Source of the DNA: Betaproteobacteria bacterium
GTDB lineage: Bacteria > Pseudomonadota > Gammaproteobacteria > Burkholderiales > SG8-39
NCBI GenBank assembly: GCA_005882235.1
Contig: VBCT01000036.1
Location: 1 to 11,825 of the forward strand
Direction of reading: 5' to 3'
Length of the DNA: 11,825 nt
Of this stretch, positions 1 through 7,423 are shown piece after piece. The translations under genes and the position numbers were made by a program. Under the pieces are notes generated by a model. It searched no databases, had not been told where the DNA came from, and was given only the letters and a program-made list of their open reading frames with translations. Each line of letters starts with the position of its first letter. The first letter of the stretch is position 1.

Positions 1-69
1 CTCGTCCAGCACGGTTTCACCCGGGCCAGCGTAGCGAAACGACACGCCCTCGAGGTTCAGCGTGCCCAT
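1..69 (-). CDS. ABC transporter ATP-binding protein, N-terminal 23 codons only
   Basis: Reading the minus strand from an ATG at 69-67 gives an open frame that runs off the left edge. It contains GVSFRYAGPGETVLDE, the usual first strand of an ABC ATPase (aromatic A-loop residue in FRYAGPG, followed by the 'VLDE' strand). The Walker motifs would lie outside the window. The start overlaps the end of the BtrH-like gene by 13 nt, with no clear Shine-Dalgarno, so translation is probably coupled. Given its place after the ketosynthase and acyltransferase genes, an exporter for the cluster product is the simplest role, but with 23 residues the substrate and even import versus export cannot be judged. 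Confidence 0.6.
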   Translation of the reverse strand, partial: MGTLNLEGVSFRYAGPGETVLDE

Positions 70-1061
70 GCGCGCCGGGCACGGTGCAGGCTCTGGAAGA
101 AAAGTCTTTCGTCGGCCGCCAGGGCGCGAAGGCGCGCCGCCAAAGTCGGCGGGGAAAGCGCGTCACGGCCGCGGATCATGCGCGCCGCGGCGAGCGCGAA
201 CTCGCGCCAGCGGTCGCCGATCTCGACCAGGTGCGACGCGAGCCCGTCGAGGGCCGCGTAGCCGGTCTTGGCCGCCAGCTCCTGCAGGAACGACGCGTAG
301 AGGAAACGGAAGCCGCCGCCGCCGGTCCCGATTTCTTCCTGCATGCGCACGATGTTGCCGATGTAGAGGCGCGCGTGCTCGCCGCCGCTCGAAGCGGAGA
401 GGCGCTCGACGCGGTTCGCGAGCATCTTCATTCCGCGCACGCCGACGAAGGGCAGAGGCGCGAGCATGATGCGGGCGGTGCGCGCCAGCGCCCGTTTGCC
501 GAGGAGCGCCCAGTCGGGCTCGGTCGGCGGGGTGGTCATGTAATACAGCAGCCCCCTGGGCGCAAGCGCGCCCTTCGCGAAGCGCGCCCTCTCGAGGTCC
601 TTGCGCGCGCAGCGAACCGGCGTCTCGCCCACGGGATCGCTGATCAGGTATTCGTCGCCCTCGCGGCCGTAGACGAGGAGATTGTGCGCGTTGAAGTGGA
701 AGCGGAGGTCGGGCGGAAAATAGGGGAGCCAGAACACCGAGGTCTGCAGTCCGACCAGTGTCCCCGCGGCTAGCAGCGCATCGAGCCGCGCCGACCCGGC
801 GGAAGGCGAGCGAAATGTCTCGAAGCGCATGCCGAGTCCCAGGCTGCGCTGCAGACCCCTGACGATCGCACGCGGCGGCATGCGAAACGAAACCAGGGGC
901 AGTCCGTTGATGCGGACGAAGGGCAGGTAGGCGAACGACAGCGCCGAGGCGAGGCCGAAGGCCATGGCTTCCGAGATCGCCAGGCCGTTGTGGCTCAGGA
1001 GCGAGGACATCACGCCCGATTCGCAGTGCGAGGCGTGCGCGTGCACGAACCCGTCCGGCAT
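57..1061 (-). CDS. BtrH N-terminal-domain protein (putative acyl-ACP-dependent acyltransferase), 334 aa
   Basis: The protein resembles the butirosin biosynthesis BtrH family, whose founder transfers an acyl side chain from a carrier protein to an amine. The N-terminus carries HASHCESG (His12-Cys13). FNAHNLLVYG (His126) and ISDP (Asp142) follow, a Cys-His-Asp order like that of papain/C39-type folds. Residues about 1-180 form this domain; the remaining 150 residues are helical and less familiar. I chose ATG 1061 over an upstream in-frame start near 1187, because the BtrH motif begins directly after it and GGTGGAG lies about 6 nt upstream. It starts 2 nt after the stop of the 131-aa gene and its end overlaps the ABC gene. 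Substrate unknown; an acyl product of the neighbouring ketosynthase is inferred from context only. Confidence 0.75.
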   Translation of the reverse strand: MPDGFVHAHASHCESGVMSSLLSHNGLAISEAMAFGLASALSFAYLPFVRINGLPLVSFRMPPRAIVRGLQRSLGLGMRFETFRSPSAGSARLDALLAAGTLVGLQTSVFWLPYFPPDLRFHFNAHNLLVYGREGDEYLISDPVGETPVRCARKDLERARFAKGALAPRGLLYYMTTPPTEPDWALLGKRALARTARIMLAPLPFVGVRGMKMLANRVERLSASSGGEHARLYIGNIVRMQEEIGTGGGGFRFLYASFLQELAAKTGYAALDGLASHLVEIGDRWREFALAAARMIRGRDALSPPTLAARLRALAADERLFFQSLHRARRAWAR

Positions 1062-1063
1062 CG

Positions 1064-1459
1064 CTACTCCACCTTCTCTAGGGCCTCGGGGGTGATGCCG
1101 AGCGCGTCGGCGTAGCGCGTCTTCAGCGCGAGCGGCAGGCGGGCGAAGGCGGCCGGTTTCAGATGGCGCCGCACGCGCCAGCGCCACACCCCGCTCGTCT
1201 GCGAAAGGAGCTCGACGTCCATGCGCGCACGGTACATATGGTATTCGAGCGGCGAGGACTCGCCGGCGAGCGCTCGCGTCCGCGCCTCGCTTGCGCGCCT
1301 CTCCAGATCCTCGACGGCCTGGCGCGTAACGATCTCCTCGACTTCCCAGCCGTGGGTGGGCACGAGCCGCAGCTTGCCGTCGTCTGCGATCGCGTAGACG
1401 GCCTTGCGATGGCCCGCGAGGGTCCGGTTGCCCTCCTGAGGCACGTCGCGCTCACGCAT
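1064..1459 (-). CDS. Conserved-looking hypothetical protein, 131 aa
   Basis: I cannot assign a function. The protein is soluble and highly charged, without signal peptide or membrane segment. Two blocks look constrained: AVYAIADDGKLRLVPTHGWE near residues 20-39, and SPLEYHMYRARMDVELL (69-85) followed by WRWRVRRHLKP (92-102). A YHM-x-x-x-x-MD pattern plus a basic WRVRRHL segment suggests a small helical partner protein. ATG 1459 overlaps the ketosynthase stop by 8 nt and its own stop lies 2 nt before the BtrH-like start, so it is almost certainly translated with both. An accessory role in the same biosynthetic step (for example a chaperone or adaptor between ketosynthase and acyltransferase) is inference from position only. 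Confidence 0.8.
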   Translation of the reverse strand: MRERDVPQEGNRTLAGHRKAVYAIADDGKLRLVPTHGWEVEEIVTRQAVEDLERRASEARTRALAGESSPLEYHMYRARMDVELLSQTSGVWRWRVRRHLKPAAFARLPLALKTRYADALGITPEALEKVE

Positions 1460-2609
1460 GCGCGGTGACGGTGAGGTAGATGAAGCCGCTCGAGAAGCGT
1501 CCGCTCTCCGGCACCCAGCACAGGAGGTGTTGCCCGTCCCGCAGGCGACCGCTCCGGAGCAGCTCGTCGAGCATGATGTAGATCGACGCCGATCCGACGT
1601 TGCCCACCCGTTCCAGATTGGTAAACCAGCGTTCCTGTGGAACCGGCAGCCCAGCGCGCGCGAGCCCGCCCGCGACGGGAGCGCGGAAGTATTCCGACGA
1701 ATAGTGGGGCAGGAGCCAGTCGACGTCTCCGGGGGAAAGCCCGCGGTGCGCGATGACGCGCGCGAGCGGCTTGACGAGCGTGTGCGCTATGACCTCGTCG
1801 TTGAGGAGCCTCACGTCCTGCTTCAGCGCGAATACCGAATTCGCCTCGCGCTCGCGCGCGGAATAAAGCATCCAGCCGCGCAGTGCACCGTCGGCCTGCT
1901 TTTCCGCTCCCACGTACATGCAGGCCGGCAGCAGGTGCGCGTACGAGAAGATGTCCGCCCATTCGACGCGCAGATTCAGCCCCGGGCGCGGGGCGGGCTC
2001 GAGCAGCAGTGCGCCGGCGCCGTCGGACAGCATCCAGCGCAGGAAGTCCTTCTCGAATGCGAGCTCGGGGTTCGCCTCGACGACATGCGCGCCGTTGAGC
2101 GGCTCGGCGCCGTAGTTCTGCGCGAGCAGGCCGAGCGACGCCACTTCCGAGCCGGTGACGACGGCATTGCGCGCGCTGCCCGACACGACCGACATCCAGC
2201 CGTACTTCAGCGCCGTGGCGCCCGAGACGCACACGCCCGCGGTCGCCACCGCTTCGCAAATCGGCACGCCGAGCTCGCCGTGAACCATGACCGCGTGGTT
2301 GGGAATCAGCTGATCGGGATTGGAGGTTCCGCAGACTAGGCACGCCAGGTCGTCGAGCGCGAAGCCGTTTCCGGTCAATCCCTTGACTGCGGCGGCCGTG
2401 AGGCTTGCGTTGGTGTAATTCGGCTTTCCCGTGACGGGATCGATCACGTAGTAGCGCTGCCGGATGCCGTTGCTGCGCTGGACGACGCGGCGGGCGCGAG
2501 ACGGGCGCTCGCCGACCCGCCCCAGGATCGCTTCGACCTGGTCGTTCTCGACCGGGGCATTCGGCAGGCACACCGAGCTGCGCGTGATGTAGGCGACAGG
2601 GCGATTCAT
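1452..2609 (-). CDS. Beta-ketoacyl-ACP synthase III family protein, DarB-like, 385 aa
   Basis: A thiolase-fold condensing enzyme of the FabH type. The triad is visible: Cys127 in VATAGVCVSG, His302 in LLPHYSSEYF and Asn337 in ERVGNVGSAS. The central SDGAGALLLEP (195-205) is the usual family strand. At 385 residues it is longer than housekeeping FabH (about 320) and matches the DarB/StlD-type ketosynthases, which condense a beta-ketoacyl unit with a second acyl unit to form cyclohexanediones, precursors of dialkylresorcinols. The RQRYYVIDP segment (51-58 region) and the DarA-like gene just upstream support that subgroup. The start ATG 2609 has CAGGA about 8 nt upstream and follows the DarA-like stop by 16 nt. 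Known: family chemistry. Inferred: that the product here is a resorcinol-like lipid. Confidence 0.88.
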   Translation of the reverse strand: MNRPVAYITRSSVCLPNAPVENDQVEAILGRVGERPSRARRVVQRSNGIRQRYYVIDPVTGKPNYTNASLTAAAVKGLTGNGFALDDLACLVCGTSNPDQLIPNHAVMVHGELGVPICEAVATAGVCVSGATALKYGWMSVVSGSARNAVVTGSEVASLGLLAQNYGAEPLNGAHVVEANPELAFEKDFLRWMLSDGAGALLLEPAPRPGLNLRVEWADIFSYAHLLPACMYVGAEKQADGALRGWMLYSAREREANSVFALKQDVRLLNDEVIAHTLVKPLARVIAHRGLSPGDVDWLLPHYSSEYFRAPVAGGLARAGLPVPQERWFTNLERVGNVGSASIYIMLDELLRSGRLRDGQHLLCWVPESGRFSSGFIYLTVTAHA

Positions 2610-2625
2610 GCCTGGATCCTGCTCG

Positions 2626-3543
2626 TCAGCGCCCGGACGGCAGCTCGTAGTACGCCTGCAGAGACCGCAGCCGTTTGGCGAACAGGGGCCGCGTGATCCG
2701 CTGTACGAGCAGGCTCGTCGGAACGACGGCCAGTATCATCGCAACGAGGTAGACGCAGAACACAGCGAGCAGGGGCCAGCGTCCGATCGACCCGGGAGCG
2801 CCGCCGAGACGGATCAGCCGCGACCATACCGAAAACGCCCGCTGCGCCGCCCGTTCGCTGAAAATCAGCCGCTGATCGACGCACGCTGCTCCGAGGCCCG
2901 CAAGCATGGGCGCATCCACGCGCTCGCGATCCGCGCGCAGGCCAGCGAGCAGCGCGCGGCCGAATCGATCGGAGTTCGCGATCTCCTCTTCGGCCACGCC
3001 GGCGGCCGGCAATCCCCAGAAAGCATTGCGCCGCCCGGTCAGGACCCAGCGCGGAGTCGTGATGAAGGTCGCAAGCGCCCTGCCCTCGTCTATGAACGCC
3101 ACGTTGTCGCGCAGCCTCCCGCCTGCCTCCCGGATCAGCTGCTTGACGGTTTCCTGCGCTACCAGCCACATGTTGCGGCACGCGATCACGGTCACCACCG
3201 GCCGGCCGCGCAGCAGTCGTTTTCCCGCTTCGCTCTTGAGAAATGCCGTGATCGGGCCGGAGGGCGCGAGGTACCATACCTGATAGGCCAGGATGACGAG
3301 ATCGAAGGGCCCTTCCGCGCGCACCGACAAGGGTTCGAGCTCGGGTGGCTCGAGCAGCACCGTCTCCGGCATCACGTCCAGGAAACGCCAAGCCGGCCAT
3401 GGGAAGGGATAGGGCTGGCGCGGACGCAGGACTTCTTCGACGAGCTCCACATCGCCAGCCTCGGCCAGCGGCGACACCAGCCGGCGCGCCACGCGCGCCA
3501 GCTGGCCGGTCTGCGAAAAATGCACGACCAGAACCCGTTTCAT
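2626..3543 (-). CDS. DarA-like flavodoxin-fold protein with C-terminal membrane segment, 305 aa
   Basis: The N-terminus reads MKRVLVVHFSQTGQ, the phosphate-binding loop of flavodoxin-type proteins (S-Q-T-G at 10-13). LVILAYQVWYLAPSGP (82-97) and VTVIACRNMW (117-126) are the next two strand-loop units. Residues about 255-281 (WPLLAVFCVYLVAMILAVVP) form a hydrophobic helix, so the protein is probably anchored to the inner membrane by its C-terminus. Length and layout fit proteins annotated as 'dialkylresorcinol condensing enzyme DarA', found beside DarB-type ketosynthases, as here. The start ATG 3543 is preceded by GGGGGG. It is first in its block: 118 nt separate it from pcnB, without an obvious promoter. 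Redox or cyclase activity is not settled by sequence; a generic FMN-dependent quinone reductase is the alternative. Confidence 0.78.
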   Translation of the reverse strand: MKRVLVVHFSQTGQLARVARRLVSPLAEAGDVELVEEVLRPRQPYPFPWPAWRFLDVMPETVLLEPPELEPLSVRAEGPFDLVILAYQVWYLAPSGPITAFLKSEAGKRLLRGRPVVTVIACRNMWLVAQETVKQLIREAGGRLRDNVAFIDEGRALATFITTPRWVLTGRRNAFWGLPAAGVAEEEIANSDRFGRALLAGLRADRERVDAPMLAGLGAACVDQRLIFSERAAQRAFSVWSRLIRLGGAPGSIGRWPLLAVFCVYLVAMILAVVPTSLLVQRITRPLFAKRLRSLQAYYELPSGR

Positions 3544-3661
3544 GCCCCCCCAAAGCGCGCGCGTCCAATGCGTTGCATCTGCTGTCAGCCTCCACCGAAA
3601 GAATAACCCGCGGGGCGCCGGGTGTCATCGGGTTTTAGCCGGATGAAGGGGAATTCACGAA

Positions 3662-5041
3662 TCAAACGGGTGCCGCGTCCGGAGGCGCGGAAGAGGGTTT
3701 TTTTCCGCGGCGGCGCCGCCGCCGGCGGCGCCTTTGTTCGCCCGGTAGTGGCGCCATAAGCATCGCCTGGCGCTCGGCCTCGCCAGCCTGCTGAAATTTT
3801 TCCCACCATTGCGCGAGCTCCTCGGGCGCCTCGCCGCTCCCGCTCCTCAGGACGAGGAAGTCGAATCCGGCCCGGAATCTTTCGTGCGCCAGGAGGCCGA
3901 ACGGACGGCGGCCGCTCCTCTGCTCGAAGCGCGGCTGCAGCGCCCAGATCTCCTTCATCACGGCGGTGAGGCGGCGCGGAATGGCGAGCTTGTCGGTCTG
4001 GATGTCGAGCACGGCGTCCATCGCCTCGAACAGGGCCGGGATCGGCTTCAGCCCCCGCTGCTGCGCTTTTTTCCATGCCGCGAGCACCTCGTGCCACAGG
4101 AGCGCAGCGAACAGGAACGCGGGCGACACGGATTTTCCCGAGCGCACCCGGCTGTCGGTCTGCTCGAGCGCGAGAGTGACGAAGCGCTCGCCCATCGGCT
4201 GCTCGAAGATGACGTCGAGCAGGGGCAGCAGACCGTGGTGCAGGGCCTCGCTGCGCAGCTCGCGCAGGCCCGTCGCCGCGTGGCCCGAGAGCAGCAGCTT
4301 CTGCATTTCCTCGTAGACCCGCGAAGGGGGGACGTTTCCCAGCAGGTGAGCCAGCTCGCGTATCGGTTTTCGCGTGCGCTCGTCGATGGCGAATCCCGCC
4401 TTTGCGGCGAAGCGCACGGCGCGCAGCATCCGCAACGGGTCTTCCCGGTAACGGGCGCGCGCGTCGCCGATGATGCGCACGGATTTCCGCTGCAGGTCCC
4501 TCAGGCCGTTGTGGTAGTCGAGGAGAGTCTCGCTCGCCGGATCGTAATACAGCGCGTTGATCGTGAAGTCGCGCCGGATGGCGTCGTCCTCGCGCGTGCC
4601 GTAGATGTTGTCGCGCACAACGCGACCATGCTCATCGACGACATGGTCGCGTTCGTGAAATCGGTCGCGACCATGCGTTTCGGTCTCCGCAGGGGTGCGC
4701 GCGCGGAAGGTCGAGACTTCCACGGTCTCCTCGCCGAACATCACGTGCACGAGCCTGAACCGCTTGCCGATGAGGCGCGAGCGCCGGAAGGCCTTGTGCA
4801 CTTCTTCGGGATAGGCGTCGGTGGCGACGTCGAAGTCCTTGGGACGAAGGCCGAGCAGCAGGTCGCGCACCGCGCCGCCCACGATATACGCCTGGTAGCC
4901 GTGGCCGTGCAGCACCTCGCAGACCTTGCGCGAGCCCTGCGAGATCGCCTCGCGGCCGATGCCGTGCTGCTCCTTCGGGACGGTTCTCGGTCCGGAATCG
5001 GAGCCGAATCGGAGGACGCGCCGGATGAATTTCTTGATCAA
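3662..5041 (-). CDS. pcnB: Poly(A) polymerase I, 459 aa (TTG start)
   Basis: Adds 3' A-tails to RNAs and promotes their decay. The nucleotidyltransferase core is clear: YIVGGAVRDLLLG (residues 52-64 from the TTG start), catalytic Asp69/Asp71 in KDFDVATDA, RRDFTINALYYD (156-167), and EDPLRMLRAVRFAAK (200-214). The tail ends in nine consecutive arginines then GKK (437-448), a basic RNA-binding extension of the type seen in this family. I place the start at TTG 5041, not at the in-frame GTG 5083. The TTG gives LIKKFIRRVL, the usual N-terminus of proteobacterial PcnB, and forms a 4-nt TTGA overlap with the stop of the upstream ATPase. folK, which often follows pcnB in relatives, is not here; a DarA/DarB-like block follows instead. 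Confidence 0.95.
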   Translation of the reverse strand: MIKKFIRRVLRFGSDSGPRTVPKEQHGIGREAISQGSRKVCEVLHGHGYQAYIVGGAVRDLLLGLRPKDFDVATDAYPEEVHKAFRRSRLIGKRFRLVHVMFGEETVEVSTFRARTPAETETHGRDRFHERDHVVDEHGRVVRDNIYGTREDDAIRRDFTINALYYDPASETLLDYHNGLRDLQRKSVRIIGDARARYREDPLRMLRAVRFAAKAGFAIDERTRKPIRELAHLLGNVPPSRVYEEMQKLLLSGHAATGLRELRSEALHHGLLPLLDVIFEQPMGERFVTLALEQTDSRVRSGKSVSPAFLFAALLWHEVLAAWKKAQQRGLKPIPALFEAMDAVLDIQTDKLAIPRRLTAVMKEIWALQPRFEQRSGRRPFGLLAHERFRAGFDFLVLRSGSGEAPEELAQWWEKFQQAGEAERQAMLMAPLPGEQRRRRRRRRRGKKPSSAPPDAAPV

Positions 5042-5787
5042 GAGGGAAGAAAACTCCCGGTGCCCGCAGCTTCCAGAGGGCACTGGTACAGCGCTTCGAG
5101 GTTGGCTTGGGTGAGCATCTCGCTTGAGCGCCCCAGGCTCGCGCGGCCCGCATCATACAGTAAAACCGCAAAGCCGCAGTGCCGGGCGGCGTGTCCGGGC
5201 TCGTGCAGAGCCGCGAGCACCGTCTTTCCGCCGGACGCGCACCGGGAGAGCGTTCGCATTACCTGCGCCTGGTGGTTCAGGTCGAGATGCTGCAGCGGCT
5301 CGTCGAGCAGCAGGATGTCCGTGTCCTGCAGGAGGAGCTGCGCGATGCGGGCCCGCTGGCGCTCACCGCCGGAAAGCGTCCGGTAGCCTTGAGCCGCGCG
5401 ATCGGCCAGGTCGAGCTCGGCGAGCCGGCGTCGCGCGAGCGCTGCGCCTTCCTCGTCCCGGCTCCATGCGCTCCTCGAGTGCGGATACCGCCCGAGCATG
5501 ACGTAATCGAGCACGCTGCCCCAGAAATCGGTTTCCTCGTCCTGGAGCAGCACGGCGATGCGCCGGGCGAGTTCGCCGCGCCGGCGCGCCGCCAGCGCAA
5601 CGCCGTCGAGCGCGATCGTACCGGCTTGCGGGGAACGCAAACCGGCGAGAGCGAGGATAAGGCTCGTCTTGCCCGAGCCGTTGCGCCCGAGGAGGGACCA
5701 GAACGCACCCGGCGCGAGCGAGAGGTCGAGCGCGCGAACGAGCTCGCGCCCGCCCGCCGAGAGCCCGAGTCCGGCCGCTTCCAGCAT
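5038..5787 (-). CDS. ABC transporter ATPase, BtuD/FecE type, 249 aa
   Basis: All nucleotide-binding motifs are intact: Walker A GRNGSGKT (34-41), Q-loop Gln82, signature LSGGERQR (138-145), Walker B DILLLDEP (157-164; Glu163 catalytic), D-loop HLDL and switch His195 in AALHEP. The DYVMLGRYPH segment is typical of ATPases that power cobalamin, haem or iron-siderophore importers. The ATG at 5787 shares one base with the permease stop (TGATG) and has GGGAGG 8 nt upstream inside the permease gene. Its own stop overlaps the pcnB TTG. It pairs with the FecCD-type permease just before it. No substrate-binding lipoprotein gene lies in the window, so the periplasmic component must be encoded elsewhere. 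Cobalamin is my first guess for substrate, siderophore or haem next. Confidence 0.9.
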   Translation of the reverse strand: MLEAAGLGLSAGGRELVRALDLSLAPGAFWSLLGRNGSGKTSLILALAGLRSPQAGTIALDGVALAARRRGELARRIAVLLQDEETDFWGSVLDYVMLGRYPHSRSAWSRDEEGAALARRRLAELDLADRAAQGYRTLSGGERQRARIAQLLLQDTDILLLDEPLQHLDLNHQAQVMRTLSRCASGGKTVLAALHEPGHAARHCGFAVLLYDAGRASLGRSSEMLTQANLEALYQCPLEAAGTGSFLPS

Positions 5788-6746
5788 CAGCGCAGCCTCC
5801 CGAGGAGGAAGAGCAGCACGGGTACTCCGATCATCGCGGTGAGAACGCCGACCGGGAGCTCGGCGGGCGCCGCCACCGTGCGCGCGAGCGTATCGGCGAG
5901 AGCGAGCAGGCTTCCCCCCAGGCACCCGGCGAGCGGGAGCAGGGCGCCATGGCGGTGGATGCCCGAGAGCCGCAGCAGGTGGGGCACTACCAGCCCCACG
6001 AAACCGATCGAGCCGCCGAGCAGGACCGCGGCGACGGTGGCGAGCGTGGCGCAGCCGAAGGCGATGGCCTGCAGACGCGTCACCGCGACGCCGAGCGAGC
6101 GCGCCTTGTCCTCGCCGAGAATCAGCACGTCGAGCGCAGCCGATTGCGAGAAGGCGAGCACCGCGCACGCCGCGAACACGACGAGCGCGACGCTCGGGTC
6201 GCCCGCGGGCGAGAGGTCGCCGAGCAGCCAGAAGAGCATTCCCTGCACCTGCGAGGAGGGCGCGAGCGAGAGCATCAGCCCGACGAGCGCGCCGAATCCC
6301 GAAGCGAGCGCGACGCCGGTGAGCAGCACCCGGTACGGATTCCATCCCGAGCGTCCCAGGGAGAATGCGAAGACCGCGCCGGCAGCGGCCGAGGCGCCGG
6401 CGAGCGCGGCGAAATTCAGGCCGGCCGCGCCGATTCCGAGCAGAATCGCCGCAAGCGCGCCGGCCGCTGCCCCGCCGGAGACGCCCAGAATGGTGGGATC
6501 GGCAAGCGGATTTCTGAGCAGCACCTGGAGGAGCGCGCCCGCCAGGGCGAGGAGCCCGCCGCAGGCGAACCCGGCAAGCGCCCTGGGCGCGCGCACGCCC
6601 CAGACGATTTCGCGCGCGATCACGTCGCCGCGGCCAAGGAGCGCGTCGGCGAGCTGCGCCGGGCCGAGATCGACGCTGCCGAACGCGATCGCGAGCGCAA
6701 GGCTCGCGGGAACGAGCGCGACGACGAGAACCGGAGTGATCTTCAT
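5787..6746 (-). CDS. FecCD/BtuC-family ABC permease, 319 aa
   Basis: A very hydrophobic inner-membrane protein of the length usual for BtuC/FecCD permeases (about 10 helices). The family block RAPRALAGFACGGLLALAGA (52-71), followed by LLRNPLADPTILGVSGGAA (76-94), is near-canonical. GFVGLVVPHLLRLSG (248-262) is the cytoplasmic coupling-helix region that contacts the ATPase, and ELPVGVLTAMIGVPVLLFLL closes the chain. ATG 6746 overlaps the stop of the HAD gene as ATGA, which decides the start against longer in-frame options. It is translated with the ATPase. Substrate (cobalamin, haem or Fe-siderophore) cannot be told from the sequence, and no cobalamin-riboswitch-like leader is possible inside this packed run because the gene overlaps its upstream neighbour. 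Confidence 0.9.
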   Translation of the reverse strand: MKITPVLVVALVPASLALAIAFGSVDLGPAQLADALLGRGDVIAREIVWGVRAPRALAGFACGGLLALAGALLQVLLRNPLADPTILGVSGGAAAGALAAILLGIGAAGLNFAALAGASAAAGAVFAFSLGRSGWNPYRVLLTGVALASGFGALVGLMLSLAPSSQVQGMLFWLLGDLSPAGDPSVALVVFAACAVLAFSQSAALDVLILGEDKARSLGVAVTRLQAIAFGCATLATVAAVLLGGSIGFVGLVVPHLLRLSGIHRHGALLPLAGCLGGSLLALADTLARTVAAPAELPVGVLTAMIGVPVLLFLLGRLR

Positions 6747-7405
6747 TCCAGGCTGATGATCTGCCAGCCGCGCGCGCTCGCTTCCCGGCGCAGGATCTCG
6801 TCGGGGTCCACCGCGACCGGGTGCGTCACGCGCTCGAGCAGCGGCAGGTCGTTGTGCGAGTCGCTGTAGAACCAGCTCGCCGAAAACGACGCGAACGTCT
6901 GGCCGCGCTCGCTCAGCCATTCCGCGAGACAGCTCACCTTGCCCTGGCGGAAGCAAGGCGTCCCCGAGGGCTTGCCCGTGAACCTCCCGTTCTCGACTTC
7001 GAGCTCGGTCGCGAGCAGGTGTTCGACGCCGAATGCGCGCGCGATCGGCGCGGTGATGAAGGCGTTGGTGGAGGTGACGATCGCGCAGAGGTCGCCATGC
7101 CGGCTGTGCCGTTGCACGAGATCGATGCCCTTGGCGCGGATCATGGGCCCTATCCGGGTCCGCATGAATTCACCGTGCCATTCGTCGAGCTCTTCACGGG
7201 AGTGGCGCGCGAGCGGGGCGAGCTGGAATTCGAGGAACTCGTCGATGTCGAGCCTGCCCTCCTTGTGCTGGAGGAAGAAACGGTCGTTCTTCGCCTCGTA
7301 TTGGGCGCGCTCGAGCACGCCGCGCTCGACCAGGAACTGCGCCCACTCGTAGTCGCTGTCCCCCGAGAGCAGCGTGTTGTCGAGATCGAAGAGCGCCAGT
7401 TCCAA
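6743..7405 (-). CDS. HAD-IB family phosphatase, SerB-like, 220 aa (TTG start)
   Basis: A cytoplasmic phosphatase of HAD subfamily IB. Motif I is LFDLDNTLL with nucleophile Asp7 and acid Asp9, motif II is IVTSTN (109-114), Lys156 is in the GK pair, and motif IV is YSDSHNDLPLL (Asp182, Asp186). The helical cap lies between residues about 15 and 80. In betaproteobacteria a gene of this type commonly lies between hda and pcnB; its natural substrate is generally not established, and phosphoserine or a histidinol-phosphate-like substrate are both possible. The start is TTG 7405: MELALFDLD is the expected N-terminus, and AGAGGACAAGGG sits just upstream in the 18-nt gap after hda. The 3' end overlaps the permease start by 4 nt. 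Confidence 0.9.
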   Translation of the reverse strand: MELALFDLDNTLLSGDSDYEWAQFLVERGVLERAQYEAKNDRFFLQHKEGRLDIDEFLEFQLAPLARHSREELDEWHGEFMRTRIGPMIRAKGIDLVQRHSRHGDLCAIVTSTNAFITAPIARAFGVEHLLATELEVENGRFTGKPSGTPCFRQGKVSCLAEWLSERGQTFASFSASWFYSDSHNDLPLLERVTHPVAVDPDEILRREASARGWQIISLE

Positions 7406-7423
7406 GCCCTTGTCCTCTCGCGG

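Noticed and set aside
1159..2571. 470-codon minus-strand frame in the ketosynthase region
   Set aside because: Arg/Ala-rich out-of-frame reading of the ketosynthase gene, which has an intact Cys-His-Asn triad in the chosen frame.
3606..3623. Possible terminator between pcnB and the DarA-like gene (ACCCG/CGGGT stem, minus strand)
   Set aside because: Only 5 bp with an 8-nt loop and an interrupted T-run (TATTCTTTC); too weak to support as a terminator, so read-through from pcnB remains possible.
3700..3735. GC-rich low-complexity run read as a repeat element
   Set aside because: It is the nine-arginine tail of PcnB encoded by CGC/CGG/AGG codons, not a separate repeat.
3809..5386. Long plus-strand open frame (525 codons) opposite pcnB and the ATPase
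   Set aside because: It lies antisense to genes with clear catalytic motifs, has no family-like motif or ribosome site, and is the kind of open antisense frame expected from GC-rich codon bias.
5179..6756. Second 525-codon plus-strand open frame opposite the ABC importer genes
   Set aside because: Low-complexity Ala/Ser/Pro/Arg translation with no recognisable domain; the minus strand encodes complete ABC permease and ATPase motifs.
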